Positions 42,370 through 50,864 of a stretch of DNA of 64,000 bases are shown piece by piece (position 1 is the first letter of the stretch; each line of letters opens with the position of its first letter). This DNA is from an uncultured Lachnospiraceae bacterium. Lineage in GTDB: Bacteria; Bacillota; Clostridia; Lachnospirales; Lachnospiraceae. Both the position numbers and the translations under genes were made by a program. The DNA is taken from the NCBI GenBank assembly GCA_947164865.1, contig CAMUYA010000017.1:1-64000 (forward strand), written 5' to 3'. The notes below the pieces were generated by a model, which worked only from the letters and a program-made list of their open reading frames with translations, was not told where the DNA came from and ran no database searches.

Positions 42370-44187
42370 ATGCATATGGATAACACACATAAATTAGGCA
42401 AAATTCAAAGAAGGATCATGTTCACGACACTTTCCAGTATTCTTGGAATGTGCCTTATCATTACTGCAACAAGTTATTTCTTTTTTCATAAATACATGCA
42501 GAGCAGTCTGATAAGCTCCATCGAATCCAACCTAAGGATGCTGGGTGATTCTATCAATCTGAACATACAGGATGTATACAGAATGGCCCGCTTCTGTCAG
42601 GGAAGTTCCGATATTGCCGAATATATAAAGGCGAGCCCTGAACCCGGTTCGGTGCTCAGTGTTGCCACCTATGACCGTCTGTTTGAAGAGTATCAGAACA
42701 ATTCATCCAGTATTTATATGCCCCGTGTGATAGTTGCTACAGACGAGCACTATCTTCAGGCCTGTCAAGCCAGCTATTCAACTTCGGTGGACCTGATCGG
42801 TATGATCAAGGATCTTCCCTACTATGACTCCATGGTCTCTGCCGATAATTATGATTTTTCACAGGGAGTAATCGCAGATCCTTTTCTGCGCGGTAAAAAC
42901 ACCAAATATGTAATACCGCTTATACGACCGATTTCCTATAAGTTCCGTTCAAATCAGGGCGGATTTCTCTTCATGGAAATATCATGTGACATGATAACAT
43001 CCAAGCTTCCCTCCTATTATTTGGAGGAAGGCAGCAACCTGTACCTTGGAATGGGCGAGCATCTCTATAAGCTTGACAGTTCGTCCATAAGCGAAACTGA
43101 CGCCCTCTATAAGATCGTTCAGGATCAGTCGGATATGTCATCGGACGTTACCAATGTATACAGAGTTGACACTCCGGAAGGGAAAAGAACGGTTATCGTC
43201 TATCCCCTCCTGATGAACGGATGCTTTCTGGCGCAGACCGTATCTTCCAAAGAAACTGACAGACAGGTAGGACTTTTCTGGCTGATCATGCTGGCCATAC
43301 TCATCGGTCTTGTGGGCATAGGCCTTATCATGGTAAAGATGATGAACGACATGATACACAAGCCGCTATCACGGATCCGCGTAAAAATAGGCCGGATATC
43401 TGAAGGTGATTTTTCCAGGGATGAAACCATAGAGTCGGACCACGAGATAGGCGAAATAGGAAAAGGTATAAACGACCTTTCCGAGAGCGTTTCAAAGCTC
43501 CTCGACAGCCGTGTGGAAAATGAAAAACAAAAGCGCGATCTCGAATACAAGATGCTTCAAAGCCAGATTAATCCGCACTTTTTGTATAATACACTTAATT
43601 CCATAAAAATGATGTCCCTGGCTCAGGGCGCGACGGGTATTACCGAGATGACCACCAGCCTGGCGTCACTGCTTCGCAGCATTTCCAAAGGCACATCATT
43701 GCTTGTTCCCATATCGGAGGAACTGTCTCTTGTCAAAAACTATTTCACCATACAGAACCTTCGCTATGGCGGAATGATACGACTTAATGTAAATGTCGAC
43801 GATGACAGGATAATGAATGCCCAGATACTCAAGTTCACTCTTCAGCCCATTGTGGAAAATGCCATCTTCCATGGGCTTGAGCCCAAAGGCGGAACCGGTA
43901 CCATAGATATCCACGCCTACTATGTTCCCCATGGTGATGATCCTGCTGATATATGCATTGATGTTACGGACGACGGTGTGGGCATTCCCGAGGAGCAGTG
44001 TCTTACTCTTCTCAACGACCGTGAAGGCGAAAACCGGTCGGAGTTCTTTAGAGAGATCGGTATCAGCAATGTACATAAGCGTCTCAAATACGAATTTGGT
44101 GAGCAGTACGGCCTGTTTATTGAAAGTGAGTTAGGAAAATATACCAGGATCAAAGTACTGATCTCAGAAAGAAGGACAGATGTATAA
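42370..44187 (+). CDS. Sensor histidine kinase (YesM type)
   Basis: A 605-residue kinase of the His_kinase/LytS-YesM class, usual for carbohydrate sensing. TM1 about 15-36, an extracellular sensor domain about 37-300, TM2 about 303-325, HAMP about 330-385, the phospho-acceptor in LQSQINPHFLYNTLNSIKMM, and an ATPase domain with LQPIVENAIFHGL and DVTDDGVGIPEE. No ribosome site is present before ATG 42370 or 42376. The YesN-type regulator gene overlaps its end by eight bases. It probably senses the oligosaccharide or its binding protein and controls the divergent transport and GH88 operon and the downstream lyase. Confidence 0.94.
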   Translation: MHMDNTHKLGKIQRRIMFTTLSSILGMCLIITATSYFFFHKYMQSSLISSIESNLRMLGDSINLNIQDVYRMARFCQGSSDIAEYIKASPEPGSVLSVATYDRLFEEYQNNSSSIYMPRVIVATDEHYLQACQASYSTSVDLIGMIKDLPYYDSMVSADNYDFSQGVIADPFLRGKNTKYVIPLIRPISYKFRSNQGGFLFMEISCDMITSKLPSYYLEEGSNLYLGMGEHLYKLDSSSISETDALYKIVQDQSDMSSDVTNVYRVDTPEGKRTVIVYPLLMNGCFLAQTVSSKETDRQVGLFWLIMLAILIGLVGIGLIMVKMMNDMIHKPLSRIRVKIGRISEGDFSRDETIESDHEIGEIGKGINDLSESVSKLLDSRVENEKQKRDLEYKMLQSQINPHFLYNTLNSIKMMSLAQGATGITEMTTSLASLLRSISKGTSLLVPISEELSLVKNYFTIQNLRYGGMIRLNVNVDDDRIMNAQILKFTLQPIVENAIFHGLEPKGGTGTIDIHAYYVPHGDDPADICIDVTDDGVGIPEEQCLTLLNDREGENRSEFFREIGISNVHKRLKYEFGEQYGLFIESELGKYTRIKVLISERRTDV

Positions 44188-45766
44188 AATACTTATCGTT
44201 GATGACGAGCCTTTGGCAGTTATCGGAATAAGATCTATGATAGAATCCCTGAATATGGATCTTGAGGTTACAGGCACAGCCGGAAACGGCGAGGAAGCTC
44301 TCCTTTTCATGAAAAAGGACATGCCCGACATTGTGCTTACGGATATCAAAATGCCGGTCATGGACGGACTTAACCTTATCAAGACCAGCAGGGAGCTTTA
44401 CGGAAAGAAAAAACCTGTATTTATCATGCTTACCAGCTATGAGGAATTCTGGATGGCCAAGGAGGCTATCAAGTATGATGCATCCGAGTATCTGGTAAAA
44501 GTGGAACTTACCGAAGAGATTCTTAAAGAATCCCTTCACCGTGCCATTGAAAAGATCGGTCCCATGAGCGATGATGCCGGGGATACCGCTTTAGGCGAAT
44601 CTTCTTTTATTTATCGCATGCGCGATAAGTTTATGATAAGTCTTCTGCACGATCTGTTTGAATCGGAAGAACAGTTCCGCCTTCAGGCTCAGGATCTGGG
44701 TCTTATATTTGATTATGACCGGTATCTTTGCTGCTATGGAGAACTGCTGTCTCCTCAGCAGTCCTCTCTTTCCTACGCACAGAATACAGCACTCTTTGCC
44801 GGATGTGTCAGAATGATCTCTAATCTTGTGGAGCGTTCTTACCCGTGTTATATGATCACTCTTGATAATTCCCATTTTGCCATGATAATCTGCGATTCCG
44901 GAAACCTGACCGATCCGAAGGAATTATTTGACAGGGTATTTACCAGCGTGCACAACTATTACAATGTAACCATAAAATGCGGTATCGGAGTAGGTGTATC
45001 TTCACCCATGTCCATCTGCGATTCATTCCAGTTTGCAAGATCCGCCTTCAGAAGGTGCAATGACGATGCACCCGTAGTGCTCAGCTCCGATATCGGAACC
45101 GCGCAGTCCCACGATTCATTTAATATATCTTTGGTAAAAAAAGATCTTATACGCGCATTCGAGGACTATGATCCCGCTCTTCTGTCCGACACGGTATCAA
45201 GGCTCAGCAGCCTGCTCAATGAACATCAGGAGCATTACCTTCAGGCACTGGATCTGGCAAGTAACCTGTTATATCTGTCTATATCCATCCTTCCCGACGG
45301 TGAGGATGTACTGAATAAACACTTCAGCGATACTCCTGATTCGTACCTTTCTCTGTACCGCATGAACTCGGTCTCTCAGATCATCGACTGGCTGGACAGA
45401 TACAGAGAATGCATGCACGGCCTGTTTGAGGAAAGGCGCCGGGATTACAAGAATCATATCGTTTCGGATGTAAAAAAATACATTAATTCTCACACCCATG
45501 ACAAGCTTTCGTTAAATGAAGTGGCTGCCATATTCGGCATCAGTCCCTCATACTTAAGCCAGCTGTTCAGTAAATACAACGATACAGGCTTTAACGAGTA
45601 CATAAATATATGCAAGATCGAGGAGGCAAAAAGGCTCCTTAAGTCCGAGAATCTTAAAGTATATGAGGTCGCCGATGCGCTTAATTTCGGCTCTGAATTC
45701 TATTTCAGCAAAGTGTTTAAGAAGATACAGGGAGTCACGCCATCGGAATATATAGCTAAACCATAA
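44180..45766 (+). CDS. Response regulator with AraC-type DNA-binding domain (YesN type)
   Basis: A 528-residue regulator. The receiver (about 1-125) is complete: DDE acidic pocket (LIVDDEPLAV), acceptor Asp in IVLTDIKMPVMDG, Thr in MLTSYEE and Lys in YLVKVEL. A middle region (about 150-410) of the YesN kind follows, and the C terminus has two helix-turn-helix motifs of the AraC family (about 425-528; LSLNEVAAIFGISPSYLSQLFSK, VYEVADALNFGSEFYFSKVFKK in parts). It overlaps its kinase gene by eight bases. Expected to activate the transport operon on the other strand and perhaps the downstream lyase gene. Possible sites are the palindromes at 42185-42254. Confidence 0.95.
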   Translation: MYKILIVDDEPLAVIGIRSMIESLNMDLEVTGTAGNGEEALLFMKKDMPDIVLTDIKMPVMDGLNLIKTSRELYGKKKPVFIMLTSYEEFWMAKEAIKYDASEYLVKVELTEEILKESLHRAIEKIGPMSDDAGDTALGESSFIYRMRDKFMISLLHDLFESEEQFRLQAQDLGLIFDYDRYLCCYGELLSPQQSSLSYAQNTALFAGCVRMISNLVERSYPCYMITLDNSHFAMIICDSGNLTDPKELFDRVFTSVHNYYNVTIKCGIGVGVSSPMSICDSFQFARSAFRRCNDDAPVVLSSDIGTAQSHDSFNISLVKKDLIRAFEDYDPALLSDTVSRLSSLLNEHQEHYLQALDLASNLLYLSISILPDGEDVLNKHFSDTPDSYLSLYRMNSVSQIIDWLDRYRECMHGLFEERRRDYKNHIVSDVKKYINSHTHDKLSLNEVAAIFGISPSYLSQLFSKYNDTGFNEYINICKIEEAKRLLKSENLKVYEVADALNFGSEFYFSKVFKKIQGVTPSEYIAKP

Positions 45767-45819
45767 ATAACCTTCATTGCAGCCAAACCATAAAACATTA
45801 TCTGCACTAAAAGAGATTA

Positions 45820-45882
45820 TAGGTAATAGGTAATAGGTAATAAGTAATAGATAACTGATAATAGATAACTGATAATAGATAA
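45820..45882 (+). repeat. Nine heptamer tandem repeats upstream of the lyase gene
   Basis: Nine consecutive 7-base units: TAGGTAA three times, TAAGTAA, TAGATAA, CTGATAA, TAGATAA, CTGATAA, TAGATAA. They end 32 bases before the lyase start codon. A 10-base direct repeat AAACCATAAA lies just upstream at 45758-45767 and 45785-45794. Unit number could vary by slippage. Confidence 0.9.
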
Positions 45883-45914
45883 TTAAAAACAGACCGGTAT
45901 ACACAGGAGACCGT

Positions 45915-47825
45915 ATGAATAACTGTACTTTTGATACGCCCTTTCAGAACAGAATAAATAATTATAGCGGTGCACTGCTCTCCTATGATCCGTTTTCAGG
46001 GATTAAATCGGAAGGATTGCAGATATCCGATGATATCCGTGACCGTTTAATAAACGAAGGCAGGAAATATCTTGCAGAGTCCTATGCTCCGATCTACGCA
46101 AGTGACTATATGCAGTTTGTACGTATGGGAAACCGCTCGGATTTTGAGCGGAAATATTTTTCCAGAAGGCACCGCCTGTGCGCACTTGTCACAGCATTGC
46201 TTTTCGAAGATAACGAAGAGTTTTTAAATGAGATAATAGACGGGATTTACTGCATAAGCGAAGAAAGTACATGGGTACTTCCCGCACACAATTCTTATAT
46301 AAGGGACACTCCGCAGATTATACTGCCGGATACAAAAAGGCCCGTTCTTGACCTCTTTGCATGCGAAACAGCAGCTCTTTTAGCTGTAACATATTACCTT
46401 TTAAAAGAAAAACTGGACAATGTTTCCGATCTGATCGGGAAACACATACACGATCAGATAAACGACCGCCTGATAATCCCCTATCTAAACGAGCATTTCT
46501 GGTGGATGGGTGACGGGGATGAGCCCATGTGCAACTGGACACCCTGGTGCACGCAGAATGTACTGCTGGCTGCATTTGTGTTACCTTTTGATGATGATGT
46601 ACGCCGTAAAATAATTAAACAGGCCGCTTACAGTCTCGACTGCTTTATGAAAGACTACGGCGATGACGGCTGTTGTGATGAAGGTGCCCAGTATTATCGT
46701 CATGCAGGGCTGTGCCTCTTCCACTGCATGGACATTTTAAATTCCGTTACCGATAATGCTTTGGCCGATATGTTTTCAATGCCAAAGATTAAGAATATCG
46801 CTTCATATATCGTGAATGTTCACGCATGTGGGGATTATTATATCAACTTTTCCGACTGTGCTGCAAAAGCAGGAAAAATGGGCGTAAGGGAGTTCCTGTT
46901 CGGAAAAGCCTGCGGGCTTGATGTGCTTATGCAGGCTTCTGCCGATGATTTTAACAGGGATTGCAGCCGGGGAGACCCCTTTGCAGACGAAAGCCAGAAA
47001 CTGAATCTGTATCTCAGAGTGCTTACTATCGCGCATTCGGGTGATGTACTCCTGTACAATAAAAATACGGACGGCAGATTGGAATCTACCGTCCGGGATA
47101 TATACTATCCAAGTGTCGGGCTGATGGTGGCAAGATCGCCCCGTTTTGTCCTCGCAGCCAAGGCCGGAGACAATAACGACAACCACAATCACAATGATAC
47201 GGGCAGCTTTACCCTGTACATGGATGGAAAGCCGATGTTCGTTGATATCGGAGTGGAAACCTATTCAAAAAAGACTTTCTCCGAAAACCGATATGATATC
47301 TGGACCATGCAATCCGGGTACCATAATCTGCCCACAATCGCGGGTATGGATCAGAAGGACGGCGCACAGTACCGGGCAACATCGGTAAAATGTGATCTTG
47401 GCAGTGAGATCAAAACCATCTCAATGCATCTTGAGGATGCTTATCCTCTCAAGGATGCTCATTATCTGAAGACCGATCATCAAACTACAGATAAAACTTC
47501 AGATAACAGTACAGATCCCATCACATATATCCGAAGCATAACGCTCGATGCGTCCGCTGAAACCATCACACTTACCGACAGCTCGGACTGCAAGGATGTA
47601 ATACTGAACTTCATTACCTACGAAGAGATGAAAGTTACAGACAATCCCGACATATTCATTCTCGGGAATGCGATCATCAGATTTAAGGGAGCATCTGTCA
47701 TATCACAGGAAACTCTCCGTATCACCGATCCACGCCTTATGCTCTCCTGGGATCATGATCTTAACCGCATCAGGCTTAAGAAAGAGGCTGCGGAATTTAA
47801 AATGACTCTGTGCCCGGTAAGATAG
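45915..47825 (+). CDS. Heparinase II/III-like polysaccharide lyase
   Basis: A 636-residue protein with an (alpha/alpha)-toroid first half (about 60-360; HFWWMGDGDEPMCNWTPWC, CCDEGAQYYRHAG) and a heparinase II/III-type beta-sandwich second half (about 370-630; GDNNDNHNHNDTGSFTLYM, FVDIGVETYSKKTFSENRYD, QSGYHNLPTI). The Asn/His/Asp-rich loop is the family hallmark. No signal peptide, so it should act in the cytoplasm on imported acidic oligosaccharides and produce the unsaturated uronic acid ends that GH88 removes. AGGAG lies five to eight bases before the start. Exact substrate (glycosaminoglycan-like or other uronate glycan) cannot be told. Confidence 0.9.
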   Translation: MNNCTFDTPFQNRINNYSGALLSYDPFSGIKSEGLQISDDIRDRLINEGRKYLAESYAPIYASDYMQFVRMGNRSDFERKYFSRRHRLCALVTALLFEDNEEFLNEIIDGIYCISEESTWVLPAHNSYIRDTPQIILPDTKRPVLDLFACETAALLAVTYYLLKEKLDNVSDLIGKHIHDQINDRLIIPYLNEHFWWMGDGDEPMCNWTPWCTQNVLLAAFVLPFDDDVRRKIIKQAAYSLDCFMKDYGDDGCCDEGAQYYRHAGLCLFHCMDILNSVTDNALADMFSMPKIKNIASYIVNVHACGDYYINFSDCAAKAGKMGVREFLFGKACGLDVLMQASADDFNRDCSRGDPFADESQKLNLYLRVLTIAHSGDVLLYNKNTDGRLESTVRDIYYPSVGLMVARSPRFVLAAKAGDNNDNHNHNDTGSFTLYMDGKPMFVDIGVETYSKKTFSENRYDIWTMQSGYHNLPTIAGMDQKDGAQYRATSVKCDLGSEIKTISMHLEDAYPLKDAHYLKTDHQTTDKTSDNSTDPITYIRSITLDASAETITLTDSSDCKDVILNFITYEEMKVTDNPDIFILGNAIIRFKGASVISQETLRITDPRLMLSWDHDLNRIRLKKEAAEFKMTLCPVR

Positions 47826-47878
47826 AAAAAGCCGCAATCACTTGTAAATACTGATTTACAAAGCAATTGCGGCTTTTC
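47826..47878. terminator. Bidirectional terminator between the lyase and tmRNA genes
   Basis: An 11-base outer stem AAAGCCGCAAT/ATTGCGGCTTT with an inner stem TTGTAAAT/ATTTACAA, and A and T runs at either end. It sits directly after the lyase stop and directly after the tmRNA 3' end on the other strand, so it can serve both. Confidence 0.85.
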
Positions 47879-47886
47879 TCGTCGAG

Positions 47887-48256
47887 TGGAGTAGACGGGA
47901 GTCGAACCCGTGTCCAAAGACCCATCCCCTGTACTTCTACTATCATAGTCTGTGATTTTGGATTGCTCCGTTTCCTTCGATGAGGAGGTTCAAAGACAAA
48001 CCTCCGGATGAAGTAGCTTCATGATACGCCCGTGCGGGCAAAGCTTAGCGCACGTCGTTTCTCACATCTTTGACGCCTGTACCCCCGCGTGTGAGTGCAC
48101 GGGGACAGACGGGCCGCTTAAAGCGACAGCCTCCTACAGCTTAGGCTGCAAGAGCGTACTGATTTTCGTCAGCGTTTATATTTAGGTTTGCGATTAACGG
48201 ATCGCACCGGATAGCTTCTCCAGCTTCAAAGCCCCTGTCGAAACCTTTACTACCCC
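47887..48256 (-). ncRNA. ssrA: Transfer-messenger RNA (tmRNA)
   Basis: A 370-base tmRNA. The 5' end GGGGTAG (48256-48250) pairs with the 3' CTACTCC (47894-47888, one G-U pair), with A as discriminator; the T arm GGGTTCGACTCCC and the 5' AAAGGTTTCGACAGGGGC stretch are diagnostic. The tag frame begins with the resume codon GCA at 48191, preceded by TAATC as in other tmRNAs, and runs to TAA at 48143-48141, giving the tag ANLNINADENQYALAA. It rescues stalled ribosomes together with SmpB, whose gene is about 95 bases upstream. The CCA end is not encoded. No clear promoter was resolved, so it may be processed from a longer transcript. Confidence 0.96.
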
Positions 48257-48351
48257 ATATTAAATTGTGAAGAACAAATATACAGCTTTACATTTCAAAG
48301 CATAGTATAACATGATCATATCTCTTGGTAAGCATTTGAGCACTTAAAGCT

Positions 48352-48828
48352 CTATACCTTAAGCTTAACCTTAAAGTCTCTCTCCGCTTCGCGCTTCTGA
48401 TCCTTCCTGGCTATATCCTCGCGCTTGTCATAGAGCTTTTTACCTCTGGCAAGCCCGATCTTTACCTTTACTTTACCTCTGGAAAAATATACTTCCGTCG
48501 GAACTAAAGTATAACCCTTTTCCTTGGTTTTTCCAAGCAGTTTATTTATTTCAGCCTTGTGCATCAAAAGCTTACGCACCCTGAGGGGATCTTTATTAAA
48601 GATATTTCCCTTTTCGTACGGGCTGATATTCATTCCGTAGATCCAGACCTCGCTGTGGTCATCTATTCTGACCCATGCTTCCTTGATGCTGCACTTGCCG
48701 CCACGAAGGGATTTAACCTCCGTTCCGACAAGCTCTATTCCGCACTCGTAAGTCTCGTCTATGAAAAAGTCATGATATGCTTTTTTATTGTTTGCAATGA
48801 GCCGCGATGACTCCTTCTTTTCCGCCAT
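48352..48828 (-). CDS. smpB: SsrA-binding protein SmpB
   Basis: A 158-residue OB-fold RNA-binding protein that delivers tmRNA to stalled ribosomes. Family motifs: [33 protein letters not shown] (part: [20 protein letters not shown]), [47 protein letters not shown] (part: [10 protein letters not shown]) and the basic C-terminal tail that becomes helical in the decoding centre ([14 protein letters not shown]). GAGGTG lies 7 bases before the start. It is placed between secG and ssrA, as in many Firmicutes. Confidence 0.97.
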   Translation of the reverse strand: MAEKKESSRLIANNKKAYHDFFIDETYECGIELVGTEVKSLRGGKCSIKEAWVRIDDHSEVWIYGMNISPYEKGNIFNKDPLRVRKLLMHKAEINKLLGKTKEKGYTLVPTEVYFSRGKVKVKIGLARGKKLYDKREDIARKDQKREAERDFKVKLKV

Positions 48829-48897
48829 GGTTATACACCTCGCATCCTCGCGGAGCTTTTACTTTACAGGAAAATGCATGGCAATTTCATGTAAAGT

Positions 48898-48926
48898 AAA
48901 AGCACTCCTCATTCGAGGAGTGCTTT
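48898..48926 (-). terminator. Terminator after secG
   Basis: On the minus strand a 12-base stem AAAGCACTCCTC with its complement and a 4-base loop, followed by a T-rich stretch, 12 bases after the secG stop. Its downstream arm is shared with a second inverted repeat (48855-48868 with 48890-48903, 14 bases perfect), so two alternative structures are possible. Confidence 0.75.
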
Positions 48927-48937
48927 GAAATCATCTT

Positions 48938-49174
48938 TTAGAAAACCTTGAGGTTCAGTACTATAGCGATCAGAAGAAACAGAACCGCAAGAACCTTGGT
49001 TATCTTAACAAGATTGCCCTCCATCGAGCGTCCCTTGTTCTTGCCCCAGTAACTCTCTGCTGCTCCGGCAACCGCACCGAGACCGGCGGATTTACCTTCC
49101 TGCATAAGTACTATAAGAGTAAGAGCAAGACAAACTATTATAAAAACAACTGTAAGAATTATTCTTAATACCAT
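48938..49174 (-). CDS. secG: Preprotein translocase subunit SecG
   Basis: A 78-residue membrane protein with two helices (about 3-22 and 56-76) and the connecting cytoplasmic loop LMQEGKSAGLGAVAGAAESYWGKNKGRS (part: QEGKSAGLGAVAG), typical of SecG. It assists SecYEG protein export. AGAGG lies seven bases before the start. It has its own promoter at 49256-49284 and is followed by smpB. Confidence 0.95.
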   Translation of the reverse strand: MVLRIILTVVFIIVCLALTLIVLMQEGKSAGLGAVAGAAESYWGKNKGRSMEGNLVKITKVLAVLFLLIAIVLNLKVF

Positions 49175-49255
49175 TTTAAAACCTCTTTGAAGCTTTTGTA
49201 AATAAACTCTTAGTTCAATCCACTGAATATATCGGCTTTCGCCGTCAACTTCATT

Positions 49256-49284
49256 AGATTACCACAGATGGAGGGATAATGCAA
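49256..49284 (-). promoter_or_regulatory. Promoter of secG
   Basis: On the minus strand: -35 TTGCAT (49284-49279), a 17-base spacer and -10 TAATCT (49261-49256), preceded by TGG as extended -10. The start would be near 49249, about 75 bases before the secG start codon. Confidence 0.7.
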
Positions 49285-49291
49285 GCCTTTT

Positions 49292-50848
49292 TTAATGAAC
49301 TATAAGGGTCTTTCCGGTCATTTCTGCAGGCTGCTTTTCTCCCATCACGTCGATGAGTGTGGGGATGATGTCTGCAAGGCATCCGCCCTCTCTGAGTTTC
49401 ACATCTCCTGCACCGATAAGGATGAAAGGCACGGGATTGGTGGTATGAGCGGTCCAAGGCTTTCCTGTCTCGTAATCGATCAGCTGCTCTGCATTACCGT
49501 GATCGGCACAGATAAAGAGCACTCCGCCAACCTCATTTACAAAGTTTACAACTTCGCCTACGCACTTATCAACCACCTCGATAGCTTCCTTTGCTGCCTC
49601 GAGCACACCGGTATGACCTACCATGTCAGGGTTTGCGAAGTTACAGATGATAACATCATAGTAAGGATTTCCGTCTTCGTCCTTCTTGGTAATTGCTTCC
49701 GAAAGCTTATCGCATACGGTGTAGCAGCTCATACGAGGCTTTTTGTCGTATGTGGGAACATACTTGGGTGAATCTACAAGGATCCTGTCCTCACCCTCGT
49801 TAGGTGTCTCCACTCCGCCGTTAAAGAAGAAGGTTACGTGAGCATACTTCTCTGTCTCGGCGATACGTGCCTGACGCTTTCCGTTTGCCGCAAGCCACTC
49901 ACCGAATGTGTTGGTAACTTCCACTTTCTTAAATGCCACTTCGTGATTGGGAATAAGAGGATCATACTCCGAGAAGCATACATATACAACATTCTTCCTG
50001 GGGCCTCTGTCAAACTTGTCAAACTCATCATCGCAGAAGCAATGAGTGATCTCACGCGCTCTGTCGGGACGGAAGTTGAAAAATACGATGGAATCGCCAT
50101 CCTGAATGGTTGCAACGGGTGCGCCGTTTTCCTTTACTACGAAAGGAACTACAAATTCATCATTTACTCCGGCATCATAGGAAGCCTGGATTCCTGCGGA
50201 TGCGCTCTCTGCCTCGTTTCCGATGCCCTGTGTGAGAGCTAAATATGCCTTCTCGACACGATCGTAGTTATTGTCTCTGTCCATTGCGTAATATCTGCCG
50301 TGAACCGATGCGATCTTTCCTACGCCGATCTTTTTCATCTCTGCTTCAAGATCCTCTGCAAAGCCCTTTGCTGACTGAGGCGGAGTATCTCTTCCGTCAA
50401 GGAAACAGTGAACATATACCTTTTCAAGTCCCTCGCGCTTAGCCATCTCAAGCAGACCGTAAAGGTGAGTGTTGTGGCTGTGTACACCGCCGTCGGAAAG
50501 AAGTCCGTAGCAATGCAGGGATGAATTATTGTCGCGGCAATTCTTCATAGCCTTCTTAAGCTCGGGATTTTCAAAGAATGTACCGTCCTGTATCTCCTTG
50601 GTGATACGGGTAAGCTCCTGATAAACAATCCTTCCGGCTCCCATATTGAGGTGGCCTACCTCGGAATTTCCCATCTGTCCGTCGGGAAGCCCTACTGCCA
50701 TTCCGCTTGCATTACCCTGTACAAAGGGATAATTCTTTTTAAGGGAATCCACCACCGGGGTATTGGCCTGCAGGATCGCATTTCCTTCTTCTTTTTCGTT
50801 GATCCCGTAGCCGTCAAGGATAAGTAGTACAACAGGTTTCTTGCTCAT
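49292..50848 (-). CDS. gpmI: 2,3-Bisphosphoglycerate-independent phosphoglycerate mutase
   Basis: A 518-residue manganese-dependent glycolytic enzyme of the alkaline phosphatase superfamily. The metal-binding Asp lies in LLILDGYGIN, the phosphorylated Ser is S62 in GQMGNSEVGHLNMGAG, and the remaining metal ligands are in GRDTPPQSA, NFANPDMVGHTG and FICADHGNAEQL. Length is typical. Start 50848 is set by AGAGG about 10 bases upstream. It follows the solute-binding lipoprotein gene by 16 bases, an odd place for a glycolytic gene, and is probably read from the same transcript as well as perhaps its own. Confidence 0.97.
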   Translation of the reverse strand: MSKKPVVLLILDGYGINEKEEGNAILQANTPVVDSLKKNYPFVQGNASGMAVGLPDGQMGNSEVGHLNMGAGRIVYQELTRITKEIQDGTFFENPELKKAMKNCRDNNSSLHCYGLLSDGGVHSHNTHLYGLLEMAKREGLEKVYVHCFLDGRDTPPQSAKGFAEDLEAEMKKIGVGKIASVHGRYYAMDRDNNYDRVEKAYLALTQGIGNEAESASAGIQASYDAGVNDEFVVPFVVKENGAPVATIQDGDSIVFFNFRPDRAREITHCFCDDEFDKFDRGPRKNVVYVCFSEYDPLIPNHEVAFKKVEVTNTFGEWLAANGKRQARIAETEKYAHVTFFFNGGVETPNEGEDRILVDSPKYVPTYDKKPRMSCYTVCDKLSEAITKKDEDGNPYYDVIICNFANPDMVGHTGVLEAAKEAIEVVDKCVGEVVNFVNEVGGVLFICADHGNAEQLIDYETGKPWTAHTTNPVPFILIGAGDVKLREGGCLADIIPTLIDVMGEKQPAEMTGKTLIVH

Positions 50849-50864
50849 GTTAATTGATCCTCTC

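Noticed and set aside
45554..45904. Minus-strand open frame with Tyr/Leu/Ile repeats
   Set aside because: It comes from reading the heptamer repeat region and the antisense of the yesN-type gene.
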